A stretch of DNA of 64,000 bases from Thamnaconus septentrionalis. Taxonomy: Eukaryota; Chordata; Actinopteri; Tetraodontiformes; Monacanthidae. Position numbers and translations under genes: made by a program. Location: assembly GCA_009823395.1 (NCBI GenBank), contig CM020518.1, positions 10,902,501-10,966,500 of the forward strand, given 5' to 3'. Within the stretch, counting starts at the first letter, position 1. Each line of letters opens with the position of its first letter. This document shows positions 13,301-26,280 of the stretch, piece by piece. Under the pieces are notes generated by a model. It was not told the origin of the DNA and ran no database searches. It worked only from the letters and a program-made list of their open reading frames with translations.

Positions 13301-15603
13301 GAGCCAGACTGAGCGGGTCTCCCCTGCATTACTCATCCTCTCCGTCCCGGCGGAGGAGGCTTTGATTAAGACCCTGATTAAATTGCCAAAACCACTTTTT
13401 GTAATCAGATCTCATCTGCGCTCGCACACCTCAGGAGCATCACAGGTCAGAGTTTGTTTATCTGGATGCAATGGAGACTCGTGATCGGAATGGGAGTTGC
13501 ACATTGCTGCGAATGTACTGTGGATTTTCTTTAGCTTAAATTTTAAATATAAAAAAAAGGGGCGTGCAATTTCTTTTTTGTCGTTGCACAGGTCAGTCAT
13601 GCATGCTCTCCTCATTAGGCAAAAATACACAGTTAAGCCTCGGTCTGCAGGAAATGTTTCCGCTGCAAAGCCCCAACAAAGGAAATGCCGACTCAGTTTG
13701 GTCGGGTGTCGGGTGCACGTGGATCCAAAATACCACCAGGCCCGAAGATCAGGCCATTCGGCAGCACAGGCAGCATGCATGTTTTGTGCATTCTGGCATG
13801 CATTAATGCTTGCATGCATCTAAATGTGTATGTAGTGAGTGTGTGTGTGCAACGTTTCAGCATATGTACTGGGTGGCTTGTAAGCACTCTGCTAGATAAA
13901 TCTCAGAAAAAGAAAATGGTCTTGCAATTTCAAATACTAGCCACTAGGTGGGAGTGTTTCGTTTTACCAAAACCACATCCTGGTATGGCCAGATGCTCAG
14001 ACATAAATAATACTGAAAATGTTTTTCAACAAAAACAAAAACTGGAATTAAAAGTGTGCAATTGTGCAAGCTAGCAAATGCTAATAAATTAGCTTTATTG
14101 CAAATGCATGACTGTGTCATTGTATAAAATTTTTGGCTTCGATTTAATAGAGGTCTCGAATGCCAAATGTTAAAGTTGGCTTATTTTTCCAGTAGTTTAC
14201 AGACCAACTCAAAATGCTAATTTTCCTCCTCCTGTCTTATTTTCAGCCCTCTGCGCCCGTGACCACATACATAAGAATTAATTGCTCTGACTGCAAGTTT
14301 TAGTGACCAGAATTTGGAGTGGCACAATTACAAAAACGGGGTGGGAGCAGAGTGACTAGACTGGCCCCGGCACTAACTGGACTCCTCCAGGGTAAAATGC
14401 AAATCGATTATTCAGCAACCCAAATTTGGTTTTTAGGGACGGTTGATCTACTTTTGTTTCAGAAATGCGCATTTTTTGACACATTCAGAGCCAAATGCAC
14501 AAGAAACTGGGCTTCTGCATCCAAGAAACGACACCGCTGTCAGAGAAATGTTTCATCCAGTGCATCTATTAGTACCAAAAGGCTTCGGGTGGTAGGATAT
14601 AGACACAGGAAAAGACTAAATTAGACAAAAAAAAACCAAGGGGGCATAAACAACTTTCACACTCTAAGAAACAGGCAGGAACACTATAGGGCAACACCAG
14701 CAACAAACGGATGAATTATTGACAAACAGAAGGCTAGCAAAAAAGACAGGAACTGCACGGAGGGACAAGGTAAAAACATATTTTCTTTAATTTTCATTTT
14801 TTTTAAAAAGTCTCTGAGCTTTCTCTCGCTATTAGGAAGGAATTAACCACATGGATTTGTGAGACGTTTTTACCCAGCCCTTTGGGTCAGTTTTAATCCA
14901 CTGGAGAGGAAGAATCTTCCTCGTGTTGGTTCAGCAGAAAGCTGCCACAGTTTTTCAGCAAAACCAGAAGGAATGTTTCCGAGACCCACTGAAGTCATCT
15001 CACACATCCATAGTAAAAAGCCAACAGAAAGCATTTTCAACGGCTTGGGAAAAAATGGAAGGTGATTGGAGGAACTTTCTATCACATTCAAGCAGAACTG
15101 TTAAATTTGTCACAGCCAGTTTTGCCAGGACGCTGAACCTCGAGGTTTCCGACTGGTGGAGGGGGCGACACCGGCCTCATTTTCCCACCCAGCGCCCCTC
15201 CCACGCTGCAACGCTGAGCTCGCCAAAGCTAGCCAAGGCTGAGGCAAAAAAGCATTTTCTGCATTTCTTTTCCTCTAAACATTCCATTTAATTCAAGTTA
15301 AACACAAGGAAGTGGGACGTTAGCAAGCTCTTCTAAACGCCGGCTGGATCTCCACTTCTTCTTCTTCTTGAAGGCAGCTAGCAGTCGTCATTCCAAGGTT
15401 TCCAATTCAAACCGCAAGATTTGTTACTGCAGCCTTTGCGGCGATTCAAACGCTGTTCCGCTGGTTTCGGAAGATGGACGGTCCAGCAGCCGGTCAAGGT
15501 TAGCTTGCCGATAATACACGGCGATGCCCTCTTGTCATGCAGCGGGAAACGTAGAACAGTGACCCGGCGCAGCATGAGTAAACCTTACGTGCAATAAAGG
15601 TGA
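10318..15603. other. non-coding stretch
   Basis: No recognisable exon. Long open frames around 12.3-12.7 and 13.4-14.1 kb occur on both strands at once and look like chance. The region contains short simple tracts only. Confidence 0.5.
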
Positions 15604-16052
15604 TTGTTTTCTCCGCTTCTCCAAGAACCTCCTCCATCCATTAATCCATCCAACCAACCAACCCAACCTCTCTCTCTCACACACACACAAACATATATAC
15701 AGGCTCCTCCCACCCACCTCCCCTCGCTGAGTGCGCCTCGTAAATCACCATCAGCGCTACATCAGTGTGGTCACAGTGCACGCCGGGCTGAAGACAAGAG
15801 TGAGGCGAGCGGAAGATGGAGGTGGGGGAATCTCAGAGAGGGTCATAAGAAACAAGAAAGAAAGAAAGAGGAAAAAGAACAAAAGAAAGAAAGAAAATGG
15901 GACTCATTTATCCCGCTCGCTGACTCCCCCCACCTCCTCCCAGAGCCGCTACGAGGACTCCGTCATCAAAACACAGCGAGGCGTGCCGCGCTCACTCACT
16001 CTCAGTGGCTCGTGGAGACGCGCGCGCGCGCACACACACGCAGAGCTCCAAG
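15604..16052 (+). promoter_or_regulatory. putative promoter and 5' UTR of dab2ip exon 1a
   Basis: A C/T-rich, CpG-containing stretch leads into the ATG at 16053. It carries a (CT)n(CA)n tract near 15667-15690, a purine tract of AAAG units (15853-15897), and a (CG)n(CA)n run just before the start (about 16018-16041). There is no clear TATA box. The role is inferred from its place directly upstream of a start exon; the transcription start is not determined. Confidence 0.4.
15853..15897. repeat. AAAG/GAAA purine microsatellite
   Basis: Imperfect 'aaag' units ('gaaagaaagaaagag...aaagaaagaaag') lie in the presumed 5' UTR or promoter of exon 1a. Confidence 0.8.
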
Positions 16053-16092
16053 ATGCAGCAGCAAGGGAGCCTTTCCTCCGATTCCCTGTCAG
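16053..16092 (+). CDS. dab2ip: dab2ip start exon 1a (long, PH-containing form), coding part
   Basis: ATG with A at -3 ('caagATGc') opens a 13-codon leader, MQQQGSLSSDSLS, plus one base G. It stops at a consensus donor 'gtcag|gtaaat'. The spare G pairs with the AT that begins the exon at 23105 to give GAT, so the protein would read ...SLS-D-VRF. SYNGAP1 has R-DVRG and RASAL2 has Y-DVKG at the same place. This phase fit is the main reason to call it an exon. The frame remains open upstream of this ATG, but no other ATG is nearby. It is possible that another unseen leader exon is used instead. Confidence 0.6.
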
Positions 16093-19000
16093 GTAAATGC
16101 AAAATTAAACGTCTCGTGCCACTGTTGCGTTTTGTTTCGTCTCCCCACCACCGTCCTCCGCATCCCCGTTCCATCTTGCTTCCGCCACCCTCCCTCAACG
16201 TTGTTTTTTCGAAATGACACATTCTTCTCTGCTTCTGTCTTGTTTCCCTGGTTTCTCGCTCTCATTCCAGCCCCTGTACCCATCTGTCCATTTTCATTTT
16301 ATCCTGCTTCCTTCCCCTACCCCGTGCATGCCCATAGGTGCATATGTTCCTTTACAAGAGGTGATAATGACTGTTTATGCAAGGAAGGTGGGGAGGGGGG
16401 GAACTAAAGAGAGTAGCTTCTGCGCCCATATGGCACTACTAGGAAGAGTGTGTCTGAGTGAAACAGCTGTGAAAGTGCATGCAGACTGGAGGAAATTGCC
16501 TTGTTCTGACCCAGATACAACGACAGGGCTGGTGCTGCGCCCAATTGTTGTTTTAGACTAATAAAAAAAATATATTAACGTGCAGCAGCTTCCAGGTGGC
16601 TGCCAAAACAATAGCTGTTGTGTCATTTGTTTGGTTATCTGTTTTTAACTGTGGGTGAGAGTGCCAGATCTGTACGCTCACTCTGCTAGTGAAGGAAATT
16701 TTTTCCTTTCCTCGCCCGCGGAGGGCTGATGGGACTCCCCCGCCACCACGAGGATCCTGCTGGGGATCGAAGCTGGCGAGTGCGCTCACTTCTTTGATTA
16801 GTTATGCAAGTCTTTTGGAGCCGGAGCCAGAGAGATGTGAACCTCAGGGCGGGACTTCTGCATTTGTCTTGGGTTTGCATTAGTCAGGAGCCGAGGACTG
16901 CGACTAAATAATTCAAATGATATTTTTCCCCCCTCTTTTTGTTTTGTTTGTACGCCACCAAAGGCCGAGGGACAAAGGGAAAGTCAAGTAATTATAAACG
17001 GTGAGATTTAGGGTTGGAAGAGGAATTTGGAAAGAAATAATAGTAGTTCTTATGCTAATGTCTTATCATGTCTTCATGCATTTGGCAGCATTGTTTATTT
17101 TCTTGGGAGTTAATTAGTGTGGCACGAACCACACAGCAGTTCGTGCCAAACACAAGCTGGACATTCTCTGTCCTTGCATGGACCAGATAGGCTTCCAAAT
17201 CAAACTGAGATTTCAGATTCGCAGTCATTCAGTTTTGCCGAATTAGAATTTCCAGTCTCCAATTTGCTTGGCAGGAATTTTATTTTTGAGCCCATACTAA
17301 CACGTGTCTTTTGTTGTCAAACATAAGAAGACTGATAAGAGTCTAATTATTCACCAAAATGAAGCAGACTTTTTAATTTTGTTTTTGGAAATTGCGAGCA
17401 TTCAAGGCCATTTGCACCAATCAAACAAATCTTAGGGAACTCTTTTATCTATTTTTTTGTGGCATGTATCTTATACAATGGCAATCAAGAAAAGCTCCAG
17501 GGTTTTCTAAGAAAAAAAAACAGATCCTTTCTGGGAACTGCAAAACTTAATCAAAGTTTTGTCGCGGTTTAAAAGAAAGAACGCCAGAGAGCAATGCCTG
17601 GTTTGTGCGAAAAGGAAAAAATACTGATTGGCAGACTGAGGCTGCCGGTGGAACAGCGACTTGTGAGGGGGAAAAAGAAAAATCAACACTCAAATTTTGC
17701 GCTTCCCGCTTCCCGCATCACTCTCGGCGCCTCGCCTGTCTCGTCTTTCATCTCAGTGCAGTCGTTATCATTCATATACCTTCCACTACCAGTTGATTCA
17801 AGTCATCACACTAGCCTGTTTTTTCTCTAACAAAACACCAACCACACAGCTGCACAACTGCAAGATGACTGTGCCCCAAAAAAATATATTTACAATGTTT
17901 TTCAGCGGCAAAAGGAAGATTAATTCAAACCAAAATTTCATTTCTTGGATGAAATTTAACAGTGATTACTAATGCTTAGATAATGTTGGACCACAATTTG
18001 GCAACGCTTGGATTGCAAAGACAAATCAGCTCACAATGCGAAAAGATCACAACTGTTGCAAGGATGTAAAAAGAGAAAAAAGTCGATGATGTCTTGCTTT
18101 TCCAAATCCAGGTATAGCTGCAAGTACTACATGGAAACACCTGAGTGCCGAGTTTCTGCGTTTTACGAGCGATATTTTGTGGATAAATAAAACGTGTTTC
18201 GCAAGATACGCGCAGGTGTGCGGACAATCAACACACACAAAGGGCAGGTCACAATTACGCAACACGTGCGATGGCGAGAGGCAAGCGTTAAAGTTCACAC
18301 GGTGTCGAAAGCCGGGGAAGGTGTTCGGCGGCCGAGGAAAAATAATGCGCTTGAGAGGAACAACGGAAAGGTCAACAACACATCCGGCTTCAGTCTTTGC
18401 AGCTGCCACTCCGCCCACAGCTTTCATAAGCTGCTTTGCCAGACATGTGGAAGGTGCAACGGAGCATCACACAACACAAAATCATGCAGCGACGAGCAGC
18501 TATTCTTCTGAGGATTCAAAGGAGTCCAAACTTGTTGCGGATCCATCTTGAAAAGCTCCGGTGTTAGTCGTTTTTTGGACGGTCGGAGGATTACATTACC
18601 CGACCAATCAGCATCCTTAGACGAGAAAAAGGCAGGAGCTGCGGCCCAGGTTTAGTTGTGACAAAAACAAACGCAGCCGGCTTGTGAACAACGGTGGCCT
18701 CAATTAGACAATGTTTCCTCATTAAAGTAAGATCAATAAAGAGCGCTTAAGGCCTTTTTTTCTACCCCTGACTGCTTTCGCCTATAGAGATTATTTAAAC
18801 ACAACGCGTCCGTGCACCAATGCAAAGCCTGTCGCTAAGTAAGGTTTAATTGGCTATCAAGACCGCCCCCCTTGAGAGCACCTCTTACTCAGTGAACTGG
18901 GAGCTACTGAAGGAGCGCACCGTGGGAAATGTTTCTAAGCCTTACGTCCAATTCCAATGATAGCGATTCATCTTAGTTTAAAGTCACGTCTCAAATCTGC

Positions 19001-20386
19001 GCTTTAAATTATATTTCGGTCTCAAGCCGCAGCCTCACGTCAAAGCAATCAAACTCGGCTGCATCGAGAGGAGCATTTTTTTCCTGCTTCTTCGGCTTGT
19101 TCAGCTGACGGATGAAGCGTTTTCGTTGTCATCGGTCGGTATCTTCATGCTGCTGGAGCGCATTTAGTACCGCCGCCCCCTTCCAACCGCGTTCACCGAC
19201 AGCCGGACCCCAGCGAGGTGCGCACGAGTCTTAATAAGCCGCTGTCAGCAACGGCAGCCTGACCTTTTCAACAGCTACTTGCAATACTTGTGGAATCGCG
19301 TCCTTCATAAAATCCCTCGCTCACAAGCGCATATACATCCAATCCTACAAATCAACAGCGTCTCGAAATGCCAAAGAGCTTCTTCAACGAGGCTCTCGAG
19401 TCTTTATGCTCCCGCAGGTGGGTTTTAACCCGGCGGTAAATATGCAAATTGGAAGATGGAGTTCTGCGAATGAGCTGAAATGAATTGTAGTTGCACTTAA
19501 CATATATTAAACGTATGTAGTGTCTAGTTTACATCGACAAAGCCTTCCACTTTCCTCATGACACATAACATGATCCCAACAACAACAGTTTGACCGATGA
19601 GGATATTAAAAATATTCCTCAATTTCATCCACAGAGAAAATTGGAAAAATAAATAAATATACACCACTAACCCTAACTCTGACATCACCCCATCTTCTGC
19701 TCGATGCTGCAAGCCTCTGAGGCAGCTGGGGTCGGGGGTTAAAATCCATATCGCGTGGGTCCCAGAGAACCTTCTCTGTGATGAAAAGTCAATATTGGTT
19801 TATTTGCGCGGCGCTCTCGGTGATACCTGGGAAAGAAAACCTAAAATATCGTCAAAAGCCGGTTCCATTTATAAAACACGCCGCGCACAGAAGCCATGCG
19901 GCCTACACCATCCTGCCATTCCTGTCTTTGCGCGTCACTAAGAAGTTTGTGTTTCACAGCGTCCCGTCTTCGGTCTCTCAACACCACCAAATGTTGCTAA
20001 TAATACCTCCACACTCCAACCATCAACGGATATGGAGTCTGCTGAAGGGTGGTCTTTGCTTCATGGACCCCCACCCCCGCGCCATCATCTCCGTCGGCCG
20101 CTAATACGTAAAAACACACGGCGCAGCTTTATGTAAATGCAAAGTGAGAAGGCCTTGGAAGTGGATTAGAGAGCCGAGCTGATGGGAACGCACTGGGAGA
20201 GATGCACTTATTCGCGATGCGACGCTTGCGCCTGCAAACGCGCGGAGAGCCCAGTGAATAGACACGACCTGTTGTGTCTTTGCCCTTCTTTATTTATTAA
20301 AGCCTCATCGCCGTGCGCTTGATGATGTAACCGCTGGAGGTGGCATCATAACCAACATAAGCATAAGTGCTCTTGTATGCTTTTCT

Positions 20387-20410
20387 AAAAAAATAAATAA
20401 ATAAATAAAA
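20387..20410. repeat. (AAAT)n microsatellite
   Basis: Several 'aaat' units follow an A tract. Confidence 0.85.
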
Positions 20411-21363
20411 GTGGGCTTGCAGTATCCCAAAAAAATCAAATAGCATTTGAAAAAAGCAAAAAAAAAAAAAAAACTTTCATCATCCATAAATTAAAAGGTT
20501 ACCAGAAGTGGCAACTTTGTATTCTATTGCTTTTAACTTGTGTGTGCATTACAAATATTCCTGAAATAACACAAAGCATTTTTTAGAAAAAGGACTAAAA
20601 GTCAGCCTATATTTTTTTTATATTCCAAGACAGCTGTTTGAACGTTTAGCAAAGCAATCTACGATCATTGAGCTCAGTATGTCGGCTAATGCCTGCAAAA
20701 TATTGATTTTGAGCAGAATAAGTCAATGTCATATCCCTGATCGATAAATTAGCGAGGCCACAACATAAATCACATGATTTATGTGCGATCAGGGAGTCGC
20801 CCTTGGAGCTGCCAGTCATCCTGAGTCGCCGGGTTCCACTTGAGTAACATTGCGTCTTCTCACGCAGCCGGCCGCCGCCTTTTTTTTTTCATTTTCTCCC
20901 ACTGTTCCATCGTCACGGGAGCCGAGCAGCCGTGTTGGCTGAGAGATTTACACACCGACGATAAAAGATGCCGAGCTCGGCTGCGTCCCAGATGATACCA
21001 CCCCCCCACCCCCGCACGAGGAAAGCGAGACTAGATTATACAAGGAGGGGGGGGGGGACACACAACAAGTCAACAACGCCGCTTGTTTTTGCCTTTTTGT
21101 CCTTTGCCTCCTTCCCCCCTTGTTTCCTACCCTCGATTCAAAGCCTCCTGCAGTTACGCACAGCTGCATAATTTGATAAAAGTTCCAAGTGGAGAAACGT
21201 GTCTCCGAAAGCTGCTCCCGCTAAACGTGCGTGACCTGCTCCCGTCCGCCGTGCTGCTGCGAGCTAATCAGACAGCCGCAAAAACTCTGCTGGCACATTA
21301 ATGTGACTGTGCACTTCGTCTAATGGGATGAGGATGACGGGGGTGGGGGGTGGGAGGGGTTTT

Positions 21364-21387
21364 GATGACGATGATGATGACAACGAC

Positions 21388-21420
<33 letters not shown>

Positions 21421-21447
21421 AACGACGATGATGATGATGAAGAAGTA
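21364..21447. repeat. (GAT/GAC)n trinucleotide repeat
   Basis: About 84 bp of GAT units interrupted by GAC and AAC units. It is intronic, and the open frames through it are repeat artefacts. Confidence 0.9.
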
Positions 21448-21734
21448 GTTTGGGGCAGTTAAAATATGAAGCAGCCGGCTGCTCGGACAGACTGATCAAA
21501 GCCAAAGGTCTGAAACAAAGAATGCAAAATTTGCACTTTGCATGTACTTTGCAGGCTGGTGTCCTGTCCTGGGCACAGCGCTGGCAAATCCATCCGGTCC
21601 TAAATTACATCGTTAAAAAATACACAGCAAGAGCAGCTCCCAATGTAGACTATGAATAATATGAAATTCATTACATCGAATATTCATTGTGAAACTGAAA
21701 GAGAGAGGTCCCGGAAGCGCTCTGACAGTTATTT

Positions 21735-21760
21735 TACTTATTTATTTATTTATTTATTTT
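21735..21760. repeat. (TTTA)n microsatellite
   Basis: Consecutive 'ttta' units in intron 1. Confidence 0.85.
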
Positions 21761-22289
21761 TTGTATTTATATTCTGTGGCGGCGATGAGAAGAAAACCTT
21801 CTATTTTCAAAGTGGCTGCCATCAGCACATAAAGATGGAAATGCATTGCATAAAATAAACAGGATGCTGCCTCTGCAATTCATTCTCTTTTGAAAAAAGA
21901 AATGCTATAGCTCTTGTATTAAAGGGACAGTTTCACCCAGCAAGTTGAATCACCTTGAAGAGGCTTTTTCAATCCGTGCGGTGAAATGCATCCGGGGTGA
22001 AAGAAACAAACATCAAGGTAAACAAGACATATGTTCAGACTGTCCATGTGATGTCATCCAAGTGTCTGGAAGGCAGTCTGGCGGCACGGTTTGACTTGAA
22101 ACGGTGGCATCAAAACAATGTTTTTAGCCAATTTTTCAGCCAATGTTTTTCAGCTACGAGCGCAGCGTTAACGTCGCCGCTTTGAGTCGTCTGTTCACCA
22201 TGTGGGTACACCAAGAATGACATTCGCTAGTTATTTCCCGCATCGCCTCAGCAAAACTTTAACCCACGTGTTGTGCATGTTAGCCAGTG

Positions 22290-22650
22290 ACCAAACAAGC
22301 GATGCCGCCTCATAGCAAGAAGGTCGTAGGTTCGATTCCGGGCCTGGGACCTTTCCGTGTGGAGTTTGGCTGCTCTCCCCGTGTCTGCATGGGTTCTCTC
22401 CGGGTTCTCTGGCTTCCTCCCACAGTCCAAAGACATACACACCTACGGACAATTTAGAGTGTCCAATTCACCTCACATGCATATGAGTGCGAATGGTTGT
22501 CTTTGTTTGTCTCTTTGTGGCCCCGCAATGAACTGCCGACTTATCCAGGGTGTCACCCTGCCTTCGCCCTATGACAGCTGGGATAGGCTCCAGCAGACCC
22601 CCGTGACCCTGCGCTCAGGAGTAAGCGGGTATCAAAAATGGATGGATGGA
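22290..22650 (+). mobile_element. tRNA-like teleost SINE with TGGA tail
   Basis: The head contains a perfect RNA polymerase III B box, GGTTCGATTCC, at about 22329-22339, with a decayed A-box region before it. The body follows the familiar fish order: 'gtggagtttg', 'gggttctctccgggttctc', 'cttcctcccacagtccaaag', 'gtccagggtgtcaccctgcc' (here with small changes) and 'cagctgggataggctccag'. It ends in 'atggatggatgga' units. It is the best preserved of the related copies in this window (7.7-8.0, 31.0 and 34.3 kb). The exact ends and family name are uncertain. Confidence 0.75.
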
Positions 22651-22863
22651 AGGACTTGGATCATATCAATGAGGTGGCGGCTCCCTCCGCGTGACAGCGT
22701 GAGATTTGACGGGCTACGTTTCCCACTAGGAAAAATTGCATATGTATCGCTGTGAGAGATTTAATGCCGACGTCGGCGCTGGAGGTGTCAGCAGAAGCGG
22801 AGAATCCAATCTCTTGTCTGTCAAAGACGTTTGAATTTATACATTTGTGTCAACAGAAACCCT

Positions 22864-22890
22864 TGGGGGGGGTGGGGGGGGTGGGGGGGC
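22864..22890 (+). repeat. poly-G cluster, possible G-quadruplex
   Basis: Three runs of seven or eight G separated by single T bases lie about 215 bp upstream of dab2ip exon 2. Confidence 0.8.
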
Positions 22891-23104
22891 TCGGAGTGAC
22901 GGTGGTCATCCGTGACCTCTCCAGCCAGATCCTTTGCACATTTTGAAATGGATATGAATGAAGCCGCAAAAAGCCAGAGTTCCTGCTTCTGCTCATGTTA
23001 TCTTTTTGCAAACATTCTGGCATGTGGCTGATATCTCTCACAAGCTCTCCTTCTCTCTCTCTATGTGCAATTGTTTCCCTCCCCCCCCCCGTTTCCTCCC
23101 CTAG

Positions 23105-23235
23105 ATGTGAGGTTTCCATCGAGACGATGGCCGTCACGTGGTCACTCGTACGAGGAGCAGACAGCGTGGAACCCAAAGTACTGTGTGGGTGCCGACTGTC
23201 AGCTGCTGCTCCTGAATGACGAGGAGGAGGAAGTG
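23105..23235 (+). CDS. dab2ip: dab2ip exon 2, first part of PH domain
   Basis: A 131-bp exon follows a strong pyrimidine tract ('cccccccccccgtttcctcccctag') and ends before 'gaagtg|gtgaga'. It begins with two bases of a split codon (phase 1) and ends in phase 0. The peptide runs VRFPSRRW...[13 protein letters not shown]...[12 protein letters not shown]. The core 'WNPKYC' followed by 'QLLLL' and an acidic run aligns with SYNGAP1 'WNPRFC...QLLMLDEDE' and RASAL2 'WERKYC...QLVLLNKEKE', the first strands of the split PH domain. PH domains of this family bind membranes and phosphoinositides. The frame after the donor stays open to a stop at 23398, so read-through would give a short tail instead. 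Confidence 0.82.
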
Positions 23236-23461
23236 GTGAGAGCTGACAACAACACGGCGCTGTTGTCCGGAACGTCCTTCTGTGTCACCATTGTCTCCCC
23301 ATCGTCTGCTCGTCTTCTTCACTACTGCTCCCAGTCAGAGGAGGTGGAAGCCTCCGCAAGCGTCTTCGCAGCTAGTGTTCGAGACTTTGGTCCTCAATGA
23401 GAAATCAATCAAATAAGATACCAGCAAAGATGCAAGTTTAGTGACAGTCGGATCTGATTGA

Positions 23462-23696
23462 TTGCAGATCAATCAATTAATTAGTTGACTTATATTTGTA
23501 CAGCGTTAAATCACATTCAAAGGCGTCTCAAAGCACTTTGTACATTCAGAGGAAAAAACCAACTCGGCCCGCAGAGCAAGCAAGGTGCAACAGTGGCCAG
23601 GAAAAACTTCCCATGTGGGAAGAAACCTAGAGCAGATCCAGACTCTAGAGGGCCATCATCTGCCTTTGACCAGTTGGGGTGAGAAGGAAATACAAA

Positions 23697-23748
<52 letters not shown>

Positions 23749-23790
23749 GGAAGTAGCCAGAGTGGCAGACAGGCCAGAGTAACAACAAAG
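23462..23790 (+). mobile_element. 'tcaatcaatc' type fish retroposon
   Basis: It starts in 'gatcaatcaattaatta', then reads 'tatttgtacagcgttaaatcac', 'aaagcactttgtac', 'ggccaggaaaaacttccc', 'gaagaaacctagagcag' and 'ccagttggggtgagaag'. This is the order of a very common teleost repeat. A 5' fragment of the same family occurs at 63760. The 3' edge, after the (GA)n tract, is approximate. No coding capacity. Confidence 0.6.
23703..23746. repeat. (GA)n microsatellite
   Basis: About 44 bp of GA units inside the retroposon. Confidence 0.95.
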
Positions 23791-26280
23791 CTCTCACAAT
23801 ATAGATGTAGAGAGGAAAAAAAAATAATAATTCAAATATAGAAATACAGAACAACACAAATATGTGAGGTGTATCAATATAAACATGTAGATGTATATAA
23901 ATATATGTTGTTGTGTCGTATACGTCAAATTATTCTAAAATTTAAATATGCTTAAATGTTAAGTGGTGGGGTGGTATAGCTGCTCTATGTAGAATGTTTG
24001 TTATAGATGCGTTAGGGATGCGTTGGTTGTAGTTGATTATATAGGCGTAGATAAATAATGATGCTGCACATAAGCTAAACTGGTCAGTATGATTGGTGAC
24101 ACGCTGAACTTTCAAGCCCTTTGAACACACGCAGTAATTTGGCCCTTTATTACTGCGACAACCGGACAGTGTCAGCGGGATTCAGCTCTCGCTCAGAGTC
24201 CCCTCAAGGGAGACGGTCGGTTGCCGTGCGCAGCCCGATGAGTCGGACTGTGGTGCCCATTGTTGTGATTGGTGTCACATTGGATAACACACGCCTCTGT
24301 GAGATTAGAGGTCCATTTGTTGGGAGCAGATCGGGGCCGTGCGGGGTAATTCCAATTCGCCAGCCCCGCGGTACGCTTAACGGCTCGAAATGAGCTCGTT
24401 TTCACCGCCACCCGTATCCTCCATACTAAACACATTAGGCCAACAACACACGGATTAAAGGATTATGATGTAAAAATATCAAAAACAGCATATTTAACAA
24501 TTACAGGGAATTTGTATGATATCTTCAAGGAACTTTTGATTAAGCTGCAAAAAATATTGTTATGAAGCGAATTCTAAAACATCAGGTTAGAATTAGTCTC
24601 CAAATCTGTGGCATATGACGGCATTTCGATAATTTCCAGAATAAGTGTCAGCCACTACCTAATGTTTGTCTTTGTTCAAAAAGATGCTAAATTCTGTAGT
24701 TTACATGACTTACATATGTACATTTTTTCATTGACCATGATCAGCACAGAGTAGCAGATGCAGAGTCCAGTAGAGGGCAGTAGTTGAGCAATGTAAATGG
24801 AATGTCTCACATTGCACACACAAGTTTGTGTCCAGTGTTGGCTGGAAGGGCTTTCTTCTGTAGTTTGTGTTTATGATTAGGTTTTATTTGGTATTTATGA
24901 TGGCTACATGCACCTGGCAGAGCAAATACAGTGAAATACAATCGTTAAGAGTTGATCTTAGAATCAATCTATTATATTAACTATTATTACAAATCATTAT
25001 TTCCTATTTAAACTCGGGGGGGAATAATGATACCTACTCAATTTCAACTACAAAACAAAAACTAAACTAAATGTTCGGGTGTCCAGTTTCTTCACTTTTC
25101 CCTCTTTTTATTACTTGCTCCCATGACGCCAGCTCCATCCCTTTGAGGGGTGTGGCCTTCTGCCCCAGTCCCAACTTTCTCCTCCTCTGATGCCTGACAT
25201 TTTATTTCTACCTCCGACACTCTCCAGACGGTGTATTAGGCAAAACATGTCAAGAAGTCCTCTAGTTCTACAGCAGTGGTTTACGTGAGCTTTACAGCTC
25301 TACTGGTATTTGCCATTTGCTTTAATAGAATAATCCAATCAGCGTTTGCGTCCGTGGCAAAAGCAATTACCTCGATTGAATTAGGAAAGGTGCACGGCCG
25401 CTGCTTCTCCCTGCTTCGCCCTGACATTTCAGCAGCTCGTTCCATATTTGAAAATGACTGGACGAGCGTTCGTCCGCAAAACTAACAACTCAATTTATGA
25501 ATGGGTGAGTGAGAAAACAACTGGATTAACAGGCAGAAAAGTCCAACGGATCCTGCACAAATCCCCAGCTCGTACAGCGGCGTTCCAGGAAGGCGGATTC
25601 CCGGCTTCCTGCGTCGCTTCGCCGTTTCCCAGACCAAACCGTTTCCGTCAGCACTGGGACTCGAATTACAGCTCCCGTTGCTTAGTCATTACGCCTTAAG
25701 CCCGGCTCCCGCTAGAGACATGCACAGAGGTGACTCCGTGAGGCGATCAAAACACACAGCGAGATAAAGAGGCCGCCGCGAGGAGACCAAGAGGGACCGG
25801 GCACGGCGCAGAGAAGTGCGAGGACGTTTTGATAAGTCATTATCGCTCCTTCTTGGAGGACATCGGGCCCTCCCGTCCGTTTTCACTCTTTCAGTCGACG
25901 ATGTCTTACAAGCTGCGCCTCTTTTTCTGTCACCTGCTTAATCTTTCGGAGCCAAACAGGTACAGAATTAAAGCTGCGCGGAGATAACTGACGTGTCTTT
26001 AATGTCTCGGCCGAGTCCTCGTTTATCAGGAGCTCCACACCTATTGTGTGCTTTGAAGGCCCAACACAGTGACCAGAATAACCACAACAACACAGATAAG
26101 GAAGCTGCAGGCCCTGTTGTGTTTATGGCAGACACCATCCCTCTTCCTCACTCATGCCTCTATCTTCTCTTTGTGCTTGCTTTTTCGTGTCTCTGTCAGA
26201 TTTTGTTTGGCCGCTTATCTGTCCTAAGGAAATAAAATAAAAAAAACCCTGCCTCCTTGTGTCTCTCCTTGCCTCAACAG

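Larger units (their letters stand above)
16093..23104 (+). other. dab2ip: dab2ip intron 1 (after exon 1a)
   Basis: About 7.0 kb with no further convincing exon. It holds (AAAT)n, (GAT)n and (TTTA)n microsatellites, one well-preserved tRNA-like SINE and a G-run cluster. CpG-rich patches near 19.1-19.4 and 20.8-21.3 kb may be regulatory, but nothing specific supports this. Confidence 0.55.
23236..26280 (+). other. dab2ip: dab2ip intron 2
   Basis: About 3.0 kb. It contains a retroposon with a (GA)n run near its 5' end. A CpG-rich patch at about 24120-24430 and another near 25680-25880 have no recognisable coding content. Confidence 0.6.

Noticed and set aside
15604..16407. 267-codon plus-strand open frame over exon 1a
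   Set aside because: No proper ATG start, low-complexity Pro/Ser/Lys content from the pyrimidine and purine tracts, and it is in a different frame from the exon 1a leader that matches the family in phase.
21320..21505. Histidine-rich minus-strand frame
   Set aside because: It is simply the translation of the (GAT)n repeat.
22329..22339. tRNA gene suggested by a perfect B box
   Set aside because: No cloverleaf can be drawn around it and the downstream body is a retroposon with a TGGA tail, so it is a SINE head and not a tRNA gene.
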